From: Myxococcus landrumus
GTDB lineage: Bacteria; Myxococcota; Myxococcia; Myxococcales; Myxococcaceae
Assembly (NCBI RefSeq): GCF_017301635.1
Contig: NZ_CP071091.1
Span: forward strand, 6,522,001 to 6,586,000
DNA length: 64,000 nucleotides
Direction: 5' to 3'
A model generated the notes under the pieces. That model did not search any database. It was not told the origin of the DNA and was given only the letters and a program-made list of their open reading frames with translations. Each line of letters begins with the position of its first letter. Position 1 is the first letter of the stretch. Position numbers and translations under genes: made by a program. Below, piece after piece: positions 50,381 through 57,940 of the stretch.

Positions 50381-52561
50381 ATGAGTCCCATCATCACCGG
50401 CCTATTGCTTGCCATCGCCGTTCCCATCTTCGTGATGACCCTGTCGGGTCGCGCGGGCGTGTTGCTCGCGATGAAGAAGGAGAACCGGTTCGACAACATC
50501 CCGCTGAGGCTCAAGCGGCTCGCGCTGTTCGGGTTGGGCCAGAAGCGCCTGGTGGACCCGGAGGAGTTCACCCCTGGGTTGATGCACGTCCTCATCTACG
50601 GCGCGTTCATGGTGCTGTCGGTGCGCACCGTGATGCTGTTCGCGATGGGCTTCTCCTCCACGGCGCTTGAGGTGCTGACGGACCTGACGCACCCGTTCTG
50701 GATGGACAAGGCGGCGCTGCTCGGCGTGTACCAGGTGTACCTGCTGGCCAAGGACGTGGTGGCGGCGGGCGCCATCCTGGGCTGCGCGTACTACGTCTGG
50801 ATGCGCTGGAAGGTGAAGCCGGACCGCATGTCGCAGTCCTGGGAGGCGTACCTCATCCTGGGCTTCATCTCCGGGCTGATGGTGTCGGAGTTCTTCTTCG
50901 GCGGCAGCCACCTGGTGGCCGCGCGGGAGGCCTCCGCGAGCTCGCCCATGTTCATCTGGTGGGAGCCGTTCACCAGCCTGGTGGGCATGGCGATGCTGCC
51001 CCTGGGTGGCACGGCCGCGCACGCGCTGGGCGTGGCGGGCTTCTGGATTCACCTCTCCATCATCCTGGCGTTCCTGAACTTCCTGCCCATCGGCAAGCAC
51101 TTCCACATCATCACGGGCCTGCCCACCGTCTTCTTCCAGCGCACGCACTCCACCGGCAAGCTGCCCACGCCGAACCTGGAGAAGGAAGAGTTCGGCGCGG
51201 CCACGGTGAAGGACCTCACCTGGAAGCAGGGCCTGGACCTGTACTCCTGCACGGAGTGTGGCCGCTGCCAGACGCACTGCCCCACGTACATCACGGGCAA
51301 GCCGCTCACGCACAAGGCCGTCAACCAGGACCTGAAGCACTGGATTTGGGAGAACGAGCGCTGGGTGGAGGAAGGCTACGGCCCCAACGGCATGAAGGAG
51401 GCGCTGCCCGAAATCGTGGGCACCGCGCTGTCCGCCGAGACGGTCTGGGCCTGTACGAGCTGCGGCTGGTGCGAGCAGGCGTGTCCGGTGTTCATCGAGA
51501 ACGTGCCGCGCCTCATCGACATGCGCCGCTACCAGGTGCAGGTGAAGGCGGAGTTCCCGCCTGAAATCCAGCGCGTGTTCGAGGGCATCGAGCGCCAGGG
51601 CAACCCCTGGGGCCTGGGCCAGGACCGGCGCGACGAGTGGGCGGAGGACCTGGCGCTGCCCACGTGGGGCGACGGCGGCGGCCCGTACGAGTACCTGTTC
51701 TTCGTGGGCTGCGCGGGCAGCTACGACGACAAGCAGAAGAAGGTCAGCCGCTCGCTGGTGAAAATCATGCGGGAGGCGGGCGTCAGCTTCGCCACGCTGT
51801 CCAAGCAGGAGATGTGCAACGGCGAGACGGCGCGCCGCATGGGCAACGAGTACCTCTACCAGACGATGGCGAAAACCAACGTCGAGTCGTGGAACTCGAT
51901 GGGCGTCAAGGCGGTCATCACCCAGTGCCCGCACTGCTTCAACACCATCAAGAACGAGTACCCGGAGTTTGGCGGCGAGTACCGCGTCATCAGCCACACG
52001 GAGCTCATCAACGAGCTCTTGCGCGACAAGCGCATCAAGCTGTCGGCGGTGATGAACACCAAGCTGACGTACCACGACCCCTGCTACCTGGGCCGGCACA
52101 ACGGCGTGTACGACGCGCCTCGCGAAGTGCTCAAGGCCATCCCCGGTCTGGAAGTGGTGGAGATGCAGCGCAGCCAGCGTGAGGGCTTCTGCTGCGGCGC
52201 CGGGGGCGGACGCATGTGGATGGAGGAGCACATCGGCACGCGCATCAACCACAACCGGTTGAACGAGGCGGCGCTGACGCTCAAGCACGCGGAGGACCCG
52301 ACCACTCCGTACCCCGACGCGGCGGACAAGAAGAAGCCGGGCCAGGTGGGCGACTACAAGGAGAAGGGCGGCACCGGCATCGTCGCGGTGGCGTGTCCGT
52401 TCTGCTCCACGATGCTCGGCGACGCGGTCAACGACACCGGCCGCGAGGGGAACATCAAGATCAAGGACATCAGCGAGCTGGTCGCCGACGCGATGGAGAC
52501 CCGCGGCGGCGGCGCTGGGGGCGTGACGCCCGGCGCGACGCTGAGCGCCAAGCCGGAGTAG
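50381..52561 (+). CDS. Membrane Fe-S oxidoreductase (FadF/HdrD-like, probable ETF:quinone oxidoreductase)
   Basis: The 726-residue protein has six membrane helices in the N-terminal 265 residues resembling a NarI/DsrM-like haem or quinone domain, two [4Fe-4S] motifs (CTECGRCQTHCP, Cys290 onward, and CTSCGWCEQACP near 358), and two Cys-rich CCG-type regions (HDPCYLGRHNG, FCCGAGGGRMW and ACPFCSTMLGD). This layout fits the FadF/EtfDH-like oxidoreductases that pass electrons from electron-transfer flavoprotein, reduced by fatty-acid oxidation, to menaquinone. No etfAB genes lie in the window. ATG 50381 starts directly before the first helix. Confidence 0.88.
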   Translation: MSPIITGLLLAIAVPIFVMTLSGRAGVLLAMKKENRFDNIPLRLKRLALFGLGQKRLVDPEEFTPGLMHVLIYGAFMVLSVRTVMLFAMGFSSTALEVLTDLTHPFWMDKAALLGVYQVYLLAKDVVAAGAILGCAYYVWMRWKVKPDRMSQSWEAYLILGFISGLMVSEFFFGGSHLVAAREASASSPMFIWWEPFTSLVGMAMLPLGGTAAHALGVAGFWIHLSIILAFLNFLPIGKHFHIITGLPTVFFQRTHSTGKLPTPNLEKEEFGAATVKDLTWKQGLDLYSCTECGRCQTHCPTYITGKPLTHKAVNQDLKHWIWENERWVEEGYGPNGMKEALPEIVGTALSAETVWACTSCGWCEQACPVFIENVPRLIDMRRYQVQVKAEFPPEIQRVFEGIERQGNPWGLGQDRRDEWAEDLALPTWGDGGGPYEYLFFVGCAGSYDDKQKKVSRSLVKIMREAGVSFATLSKQEMCNGETARRMGNEYLYQTMAKTNVESWNSMGVKAVITQCPHCFNTIKNEYPEFGGEYRVISHTELINELLRDKRIKLSAVMNTKLTYHDPCYLGRHNGVYDAPREVLKAIPGLEVVEMQRSQREGFCCGAGGGRMWMEEHIGTRINHNRLNEAALTLKHAEDPTTPYPDAADKKKPGQVGDYKEKGGTGIVAVACPFCSTMLGDAVNDTGREGNIKIKDISELVADAMETRGGGAGGVTPGATLSAKPE

Positions 52562-52583
52562 TCCTCTCGAAGCAGCAGCACCG

Positions 52584-52618
52584 CGCGGCCCCTCGGAGCT
52601 TCCTTCCGTGGGGCCGCG
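52584..52618. terminator. Hairpin between convergent genes
   Basis: CGCGGCCCC (52584-52592) and GGGGCCGCG (52610-52618) form a perfect 9-bp stem with a 17-nt loop. It lies 22 nt after the Fe-S oxidoreductase stop and 7 nt from the stop of the convergent DUF2378 gene, so it may serve both. Confidence 0.6.
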
Positions 52619-52625
52619 TCGCGTT

Positions 52626-53180
52626 TCACGCTGACCACTCCAAGAGGTAGGTGCCGGAGTCCCCCTCGCGGCACAGCAGCGTGCAGCGAGGCGCGGTGGC
52701 GCCGGCGAGCAGGAGCACCGCCTCCAGCACCCCCACGTAGTAGGTGGGGCGATCATTCAGGTCGCTGAGCCATAGCTCCGCGCGGCACGGTGCGACGGGC
52801 TTCACGTGGGAGCGGATGTAGTTGCCGGTGCCTGGGAAGGCGTGGTCCAGCTTGGCCAGGGTGAACTGTGGCCCCAGCGCACGCGCGCCCACGCCCAGCA
52901 TCCGCCCCAGGACGGTCGCGAGCAGGCCCTCCATCACCGTGTGCCCCAGCCGACGCCAGGCCTCGTCGAGCGGCGCGTCGGGCCACAAGTCCCGCAGCAC
53001 GATGTTCTGCCAGCGCAGCCACGTGGCCACCGGATACGTCGGCCGGATGGGACGAGAGCGGTCCAGTCCTCCCGCCGACAACGCGCGCCAGGCGCCCTCC
53101 GACAGGCGCTCCTTGAGCGCGATATCGAAGAGGCCTTGGATGGTCACCCCCTGGACCAACTTCGGCTCGAGTGTCTCCAT
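52626..53180 (-). CDS. DUF2378/TIGR02265 family protein
   Basis: The 184-residue protein matches the myxobacterial DUF2378 (TIGR02265) family: TVEPKLVQGVTIQGLF-type opening (here TLEPKLVQGVTIQGLF), YPVATWLRWQNIVLRDL and GHTVMEGLLATVLGRML. It is cytoplasmic and of unknown function. Myxobacteria carry many copies, often scattered singly. ATG 53180 is chosen because the family begins there; the frame runs open upstream to 53324 without family features. It helps place the organism among myxobacteria. Confidence 0.82.
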   Translation of the reverse strand: METLEPKLVQGVTIQGLFDIALKERLSEGAWRALSAGGLDRSRPIRPTYPVATWLRWQNIVLRDLWPDAPLDEAWRRLGHTVMEGLLATVLGRMLGVGARALGPQFTLAKLDHAFPGTGNYIRSHVKPVAPCRAELWLSDLNDRPTYYVGVLEAVLLLAGATAPRCTLLCREGDSGTYLLEWSA

Positions 53181-53378
53181 GCGGAACCCCACAAGGGACC
53201 TGTCGTCTGGCCAGCATGCGCCCGTCTCCCCCCTGAAGACGCGGCGCCCCACCCCACCTCTCGCGGCCCGACGACCGGCTGACAGCCCTTCAAGGTAAGC
53301 GCGAAGCCACGCGCGTGGTGCCACTCACCTCCTGCCTGGAAGGTGGTGAACGTCACGACTGTCTGGCGTCAGACGCGC

Positions 53379-53846
53379 TCAGGGCTTGCGAGGTTTGCTC
53401 GCGCGCAGCAGTCGCTCCAGCCGCTTCGCGGGGCCGTCATCGCCCAGCTTGCCAGCCACGTAGGCCGCCGCCGACGCCAGCTTGTGTCGGAGGTCATCCG
53501 GCGGAGGAGCGGGAGGCGTGGACCGGGAGCCCGACGTGTTCGCGTCCATCAGCGCGCGCACCATGGCCGCCTCTTCATCCGTCGCGGAGCCCGCCAGGAG
53601 ACGCACGCACTCCTCGTGGCCATGCGCGGCGGCCAGGATGATGGCGGACTCACCGACGGCGTTCGTGAGCGACGGGTCCGCGCCCGCGTCCAGCAGCAGG
53701 CCCAGGAGCTCGTCGTGGCCCTCGCGTGCGGCCACCATCAGCGGCGTCTGCCCCTCCGCGTCGAACGGGTTGGGGTCCGCGCCGGAGTCCAACTGGGACT
53801 CCAGGGAAGCACGGTCAGCGGCGAGCACGGCATCGAAGAGGGACAT
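53379..53846 (-). CDS. Ankyrin-repeat protein, 155 aa
   Basis: The protein has about three ankyrin units in residues 1-85, with TPLMVAAREGHDELLGLLLD and DPSLTNAVGESAIILAAAHG clearly matching the consensus. A Pro-rich linker and a helical, basic C-terminus (about 110-155, RHKLASAAAYVAGKL) follow. It is a protein-interaction module in the cytoplasm. ATG 53846 has GGAGG 5 nt upstream. The upstream lipoprotein gene is separated by a hairpin, so it is probably its own transcription unit. Confidence 0.88.
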   Translation of the reverse strand: MSLFDAVLAADRASLESQLDSGADPNPFDAEGQTPLMVAAREGHDELLGLLLDAGADPSLTNAVGESAIILAAAHGHEECVRLLAGSATDEEAAMVRALMDANTSGSRSTPPAPPPDDLRHKLASAAAYVAGKLGDDGPAKRLERLLRASKPRKP

Positions 53847-53872
53847 GGCAGCCTCCAACAACAAGGACAGCA

Positions 53873-53905
53873 TCGCCCCTGGGCATGCTCGGAGGCCAGG
53901 GGCGA
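53873..53905 (-). terminator. Terminator after the beta-propeller lipoprotein gene
   Basis: TCGCCCCTGG (53873-53882) and CCAGGGGCGA (53896-53905) form a perfect 10-bp stem with a 13-nt loop. On the minus strand it is 16 nt after the lipoprotein stop and is followed by T-rich CCTTGTTGTT. Confidence 0.7.
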
Positions 53906-53921
53906 CGCGGGATTCAACGGA

Positions 53922-54896
53922 CTACTGCACCGGGCCGTAGGTGGGCTCGGCGGCGCTGGGCACCGCGAGCGTCACGGAGTTCGACGGCGCGACCCCCACC
54001 GTGGCCCGGTAGATGCCCGGGTCTCCTCCGCCCGCGTCGACGAAGAGGAAGCCGACCTGGTTCGCGCTCGTCCACATGGGCCACGTCTCCTGCGCGCTCA
54101 CGCCGCCGTAGTTCGTCACGCGCCGCACCATGCCGACGCGGCCGTTCGCCAGCGGCGCCACGTAGGTGCGCACGCCGCCGGACGAGCCGCGCCCATCCAG
54201 CACCACCTGGGTGCCATCCGGCGACACCACGATGCGGTTGGCCACGGTGGACACCTCGCCCAGGCCCGACGTGTAGACGATGCTCCCGGACGTCAGGGGG
54301 ATGAACGCCACCTGGTTGAACTGCTGCGCGCTGGTGCCCGCGGGCGCCACCACCGCGGTGCCGTTCGGCATGAAGGACGGCGCGCCGTAGGCGATGACGT
54401 TGTTGGGGGTGAGCTCCTGGAAGCCGCTGCCGTCCGTGTTCACCCGGCCCAGCGCCGTCTGGGAGTTGTTGCCCGCGGTGTAGACGAAGACGACGCTGCG
54501 GCCATCCGGGCTGAACGCGGGCGTGCGGAAGTTGGAGCAGCCTCGCGGGCACGCCGGGTCATTCGCGCTGAAGAGCGTGGCCACGGTGCCGCCCGTGGAA
54601 GGAACGGTCAGCAGCGAGGTGCCCGAGGCGCCGCGCTGGACGAAGACGACGCTGCGGCCATCGCGCGACAGCGAGGGCCAGTAGGCCCCGCCCACCGAGG
54701 TGAGCCGCTGCGGACTGTTCGGGTCGCCCTGGTTGTCCACCACGAAGACGTTGCGGTCGTCCTCGCGCACGAAGGCGAAGCCTTGGCGGAAGAGGACTCC
54801 GCCCGTGCCACCGCCGCCGCCGTCATCATCGAGCGGCTCGCAACCGCTCAAGAGCCCCGCCGCCAGAATCCCACCGACAAACCACCGAGTGCCCAT
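53922..54896 (-). CDS. TolB-like beta-propeller lipoprotein
   Basis: The 324-residue protein has a lipoprotein signal (lipobox LLSGC, Cys at about 19), an Asp/Gly-rich linker and then a PD40/TolB-like propeller: WPSLSRDGRSVVFV, FSPDGRSVVFVYT and VSPDGTQVVLDG blades. It is likely anchored in the outer membrane, with a binding role. ATG 54896 is chosen because it precedes the signal peptide; the open frame upstream to 54992 does not look exported. The stop is followed by a strong hairpin. Confidence 0.85.
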   Translation of the reverse strand: MGTRWFVGGILAAGLLSGCEPLDDDGGGGGTGGVLFRQGFAFVREDDRNVFVVDNQGDPNSPQRLTSVGGAYWPSLSRDGRSVVFVQRGASGTSLLTVPSTGGTVATLFSANDPACPRGCSNFRTPAFSPDGRSVVFVYTAGNNSQTALGRVNTDGSGFQELTPNNVIAYGAPSFMPNGTAVVAPAGTSAQQFNQVAFIPLTSGSIVYTSGLGEVSTVANRIVVSPDGTQVVLDGRGSSGGVRTYVAPLANGRVGMVRRVTNYGGVSAQETWPMWTSANQVGFLFVDAGGGDPGIYRATVGVAPSNSVTLAVPSAAEPTYGPVQ

Positions 54897-55028
54897 CTTC
54901 ACAGGTGCTAGCTCCACGTCCCCGGCCCAGTTGAAATGGCCCGCAGTACAGGGCGCGGAGACTCGGACGTCAACGCATCCGGAAGCATTCAAGGAGGCTC
55001 GGGCGGGATGCCCGCCCGCCGGCCTCCC

Positions 55029-55556
55029 TCACCGGTTGAGCTTGATGAGCTCGTTGCGGCACTGGTTGCAGAGCGAGAGTTGCTTGCGGTCACAGTCCTG
55101 CGGCGACTGCGCGAAGAACATCACGCACCGCGGGTCCTCGCAGTAGGACAGACCCAGGAGGTGCCCCGCCTGGTGGACGACCTCCACCTGGATTCGCCGG
55201 CGAAGGTGCTCGCCGTCCGCGCCCTGGCGCAGCCGGAACACACTCACCACCGCCGTGCGAGACTCCCGGTCCGCCTCGCCCAGGACGAACGGCGAGTCCG
55301 GAACGAAGAGGTCAACGTCCGTCAGCCCCAGCACCATGTGCTGCCCCGGCTCCATCATGGGCGTCAGCCGCCGCATGATGGCGTTGCAGTGGTACTGGGC
55401 GCGGTCCTTGTTGAAGGCATAGGCCGGAGTGGGAAGTACCGTCTTCGACGACACCGAAGCAGTCCCCATCTGCGCAGCCAGCGGATCCTGGAGGTCTTTC
55501 AACAGCGGGGCCGTTTGGCTTCCCACGGAGACCAGCAGGAGCGTCTTCTGCGGCAT
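55029..55556 (-). CDS. Archaemetzincin-like protein, catalytic residues changed
   Basis: The 175-residue protein matches archaemetzincin in length and layout. The zinc-site region reads HQAGHLLGLSYCEDPRCVM and ends in CNQC, so the family's HExxHxxGxxHCx4CxM...CxxC pattern is clear, but the catalytic Glu is Gln and the third zinc-binding His is Tyr. The four structural cysteines stay. It is thus probably inactive as a peptidase or uses an unusual site. ATG 55556 is chosen for AAGGA 10 nt upstream; ATG 55574 is the alternative. There is no signal peptide. Confidence 0.8.
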   Translation of the reverse strand: MPQKTLLLVSVGSQTAPLLKDLQDPLAAQMGTASVSSKTVLPTPAYAFNKDRAQYHCNAIMRRLTPMMEPGQHMVLGLTDVDLFVPDSPFVLGEADRESRTAVVSVFRLRQGADGEHLRRRIQVEVVHQAGHLLGLSYCEDPRCVMFFAQSPQDCDRKQLSLCNQCRNELIKLNR

Positions 55557-55622
55557 CGGGCCACCGTCCTTCATGCACGCGGACGGACGCGCTGGCTACC
55601 GCGTCCCCCCGGAGCGGATTGA

Positions 55623-55693
55623 CTGGGGCGCAAGGATTCGAACCTTGATACTCAGAGTCAAAGTCTGATGTCCTGCCATTAGACGACGCCCCA
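55623..55693 (-). tRNA. tRNA-Gln (anticodon TTG)
   Basis: Read on the minus strand, the acceptor arms TGGGGCG and CGCCCCA pair fully, with G as discriminator base. The anticodon stem TCAGA/TCTGA encloses the loop CTTTGAC, giving anticodon TTG for CAA codons. The T arm contains GGTTCGAATCC. CCA is not encoded. This is the only tRNA in the window. Confidence 0.95.
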
Positions 55694-55723
55694 GCAGGTT
55701 CGCACGTGTACTTCTGGCGGCCG

Positions 55724-55752
55724 ATTCTACGGCATCTGCACGAACTCGGGAA
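55724..55752 (-). promoter_or_regulatory. Probable promoter of the tRNA-Gln gene
   Basis: The minus strand has TAGAAT (55729-55724), a near-consensus -10 about 31 nt before the tRNA 5' end, with TTCCCG 17 nt further upstream as a weak -35. Confidence 0.5.
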
Positions 55753-55805
55753 CCCACTCTGACAAGGGTCGTGCGCTTCTCGCGGATCACCCCCCGGAAG
55801 CGCCG

Positions 55806-55834
55806 CCCGTGGTGCTTCTGAATTCCACCACGGG
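55806..55834. repeat. Strong inverted repeat between tRNA-Gln and rtcB
   Basis: CCCGTGGTG (55806-55814) and CACCACGGG (55826-55834) form a perfect 9-bp stem with an 11-nt loop. There is no T-run on either strand. It lies downstream of rtcB, so it may end or protect that transcript. Confidence 0.55.
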
Positions 55835-55860
55835 TGAACTAGTCGCTCCGAGTGTATTGG

Positions 55861-55892
55861 CGAGGACCCGGTGACGTCGCATCGGGCCCTCG
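55861..55892 (-). terminator. Hairpin just after rtcB stop
   Basis: CGAGG-A-CCCG (55861-55870) pairs with CGGG-C-CCTCG (55883-55892), a 9-bp stem with one internal mismatch and a 12-nt loop, 12 nt past the rtcB stop. Confidence 0.5.
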
Positions 55893-55904
55893 CCTCGGGG
55901 GGCC

Positions 55905-57062
55905 TCAGCCCTTGAGGACGGCCATGGGTGTCAGGCGCCGCACAGGGGTGACGAGGTCCGCCTCATCCTCGAGCACCTCGGCGATGTCGCGGTAGGCGGC
56001 GGGGGCCTCCTCCACGAGGGACGCCGCGCGGCCGGAGTCGTGCACCACGCGACGCAGGGCCTGCTCCAGCGCGGCGGGGCGGATGCGTGCACGGGCCTCC
56101 CGCCGGGTGAGGACGCGGCCAGCGCCGTGGGAGCAGGAGTGGAAGGCGCGAGGCTCCCCCCGGCCCTCCACCACATAGGAGGCGGTGCCCATGGAGCCCG
56201 GGATGAGCCCGCGCCGCCCCGCCTCCAGGCCCATGGCCCCCTTGCGATGCACCCAGAGGGCCCGGCCGAAGTGCCACTCCCTGGACACGTGGTTGTGGTG
56301 GAGGTCCACCGTCGACGCCTCGTCGGGCGCCACCTCCAGTGTCGGAGCCAGGACGGCCAGGGCCCTCGCGGCCAGCGTGTCGCGGTTGGCCCGGGCGAAG
56401 CGGCAGGCGAGCTCCAGGTCCGCGAGGCAGGCGGCCCCCTCCGGAGTGTCCAGACGGAGCCCCGGCAGACTGCCCTCCCCCATCGCCCGGGCCACACGTT
56501 GGTGGTGGTCCGAGATGGCCGCGCCCACGCCGCGCGAGCCGGAGTGCACGAGCAGCCAGAGGTCGCCCACCGCGTCCCGGTCCAGTTCGAGGAAGTGGTT
56601 GCCTCCCCCCAGCGTGCCCAGGTGTCGCGGCGCGAGCCGCTCCCAGGCGTGGCGCAGCTTCTGGGTGGACAGCGGCGGCGCCTCCAACTCAGAGGGAAGC
56701 GCGAGGCCCCGGCCCCGGTGCGTGGCGTCGCCCACGGGGATGACCTGGGCCAGCCGCTCGAGCAGCTCCCGCAGCACGTCGGGGCCCAGCGAGGCGGCGG
56801 GATACTCGAAGCGGTACGCGCTCACGCCGCAGCCCAGGTCCCCGCCCAGCGCGCCGGGCACGACGTGGTGCTCGGTGGCGAAGACGGTGCCCACCGCGAT
56901 GCCCTCGGAGACGTGGAGGTCCGGCATCGCGGCCACGTGCTCGACGACATACGGCTGCGCGGCGATGTGACGGAGCTGCTGCTCCGCGCCCGGTGGAGAC
57001 TTTCGCGCCCAGACGAAGATGGGCACGGCGCCCGGCTCCGCGGGGAGGAGTCGAGGACTCAT
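55905..57062 (-). CDS. rtcB: RNA-splicing ligase RtcB
   Basis: RtcB joins RNA 2',3'-cyclic phosphate or 3'-phosphate ends to 5'-OH ends using GTP and Mn2+. The 385-residue protein has the metal-binding ALGGDLGCGV (Asp75, Cys78), LGGGNHFLEL (His156), LVHSGSRGVG (His173), and the guanylylated His in SCSHGAGR (His312). The length is near that of the bacterial short form. The start ATG 57062 overlaps the stop of the rbfA-like gene (ATGA), so the two are translationally coupled. No rtcA, archease or RtcR regulator gene is visible. The likely role is repair of damaged RNA. Confidence 0.93.
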   Translation of the reverse strand: MSPRLLPAEPGAVPIFVWARKSPPGAEQQLRHIAAQPYVVEHVAAMPDLHVSEGIAVGTVFATEHHVVPGALGGDLGCGVSAYRFEYPAASLGPDVLRELLERLAQVIPVGDATHRGRGLALPSELEAPPLSTQKLRHAWERLAPRHLGTLGGGNHFLELDRDAVGDLWLLVHSGSRGVGAAISDHHQRVARAMGEGSLPGLRLDTPEGAACLADLELACRFARANRDTLAARALAVLAPTLEVAPDEASTVDLHHNHVSREWHFGRALWVHRKGAMGLEAGRRGLIPGSMGTASYVVEGRGEPRAFHSCSHGAGRVLTRREARARIRPAALEQALRRVVHDSGRAASLVEEAPAAYRDIAEVLEDEADLVTPVRRLTPMAVLKG

Positions 57063-57436
57063 CGCGCACCTCCTTCCTCACCACCATCCAGGGCCAGTCC
57101 CAGGAAGGTGAAGCGAAGCTGAGGCACCCGCTTGAGGTCGAGGTGCTGCGCGAGCTGCGCACGCAGGTAGCCACTGGCGCGGACCAGTGTCTCCTGGACT
57201 TCGCGCGGGCTGGTCGCGGACCGCGCGGTGAGGGTGTAGCCGAGGTGGACGAGCCGGCCATCCGGCGTCAGCTCGAACGACGCCAGTCGGACGCCTTCGA
57301 GCCTCGGGTCGGACAGCGCGTCCCGGAAGAGGAGGGAGACGTCTTGAAACAACGAGGACTGCACACGCAGATGCCGCGCGGAGACGGGTTCGAACGAAGA
57401 CCCCGAGCGGGAACGACGATTCCTGGAAGAAGACAT
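57059..57436 (-). CDS. RbfA-like ribosome-binding factor
   Basis: The 125-residue protein resembles RbfA: an N-terminal basic Ser/Arg tail, then RHLRVQSSLFQDVSLLFRDA, the DPRLEGVRLASFELTPDGR segment, and the ending LRAQLAQHLDLKRVPQLRF. RbfA binds the 30S subunit during 16S rRNA maturation. The normal rbfA sits in the nusA-infB operon; here it is joined to rtcB with a 4-nt overlap. It could be a second paralogue that directs RtcB to damaged ribosomes. ATG 57436 has no strong ribosome binding site. Confidence 0.75.
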   Translation of the reverse strand: MSSSRNRRSRSGSSFEPVSARHLRVQSSLFQDVSLLFRDALSDPRLEGVRLASFELTPDGRLVHLGYTLTARSATSPREVQETLVRASGYLRAQLAQHLDLKRVPQLRFTFLGLALDGGEEGGAR

Positions 57437-57940
57437 GAGTGGACGAAGAGTTCCCGGCGGTCACGCCGGGCCAGAGTGCACGGTGAAAAGCGACGCGCGT
57501 GCGGCTCCGTCTCGAGCTCCGTCCGAAGAGGGAGCTCAGCTTTCGTGAGACAGGCTCGACGCGAAGTGACCCAAGACACCGTTCGTGACAGTCCCCATGA
57601 CACACCTCCCGCCGCGCACGGGGTCTCCGGCACGAGCTCTCATCCCGTTCACATCACGTGGCCCGGACGGCGCGCTTTGCCTGCCCGCGTTCCACGGCGG
57701 ACGCGGACGCGAAAGGCTTCCGGGACCTGACACCGTCGATGTCTCGCGGTGGATGACCACACCCGTTCGCGAGGCGGCGCACCGTCACCTGGGCGACAGC
57801 CCACGCGCGCATTCCTCCCTGGGGACAACAGGGATGTCCGCTGGTGGCCATGCCTTCTTTCCACCAGCCGACGGGCAGACCCGGGTGGGATGGTCCACGG
57901 GCCCTCCCCTGCGTACGCATCAAGGTGCGAGGGCGAACAC
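57437..57940. other. Intergenic region, no gene recognised
   Basis: This 504-bp divergent spacer between the rbfA-like gene and the flavin oxidoreductase has overlapping frames on both strands, none with a family match or a good ribosome binding site. Both promoters are expected here. Confidence 0.45.

Noticed and set aside
57437..57940. Short frames in the rbfA-oxidoreductase gap as genes
   Set aside because: Frames on both strands overlap each other, and none has a ribosome binding site or recognisable motif.
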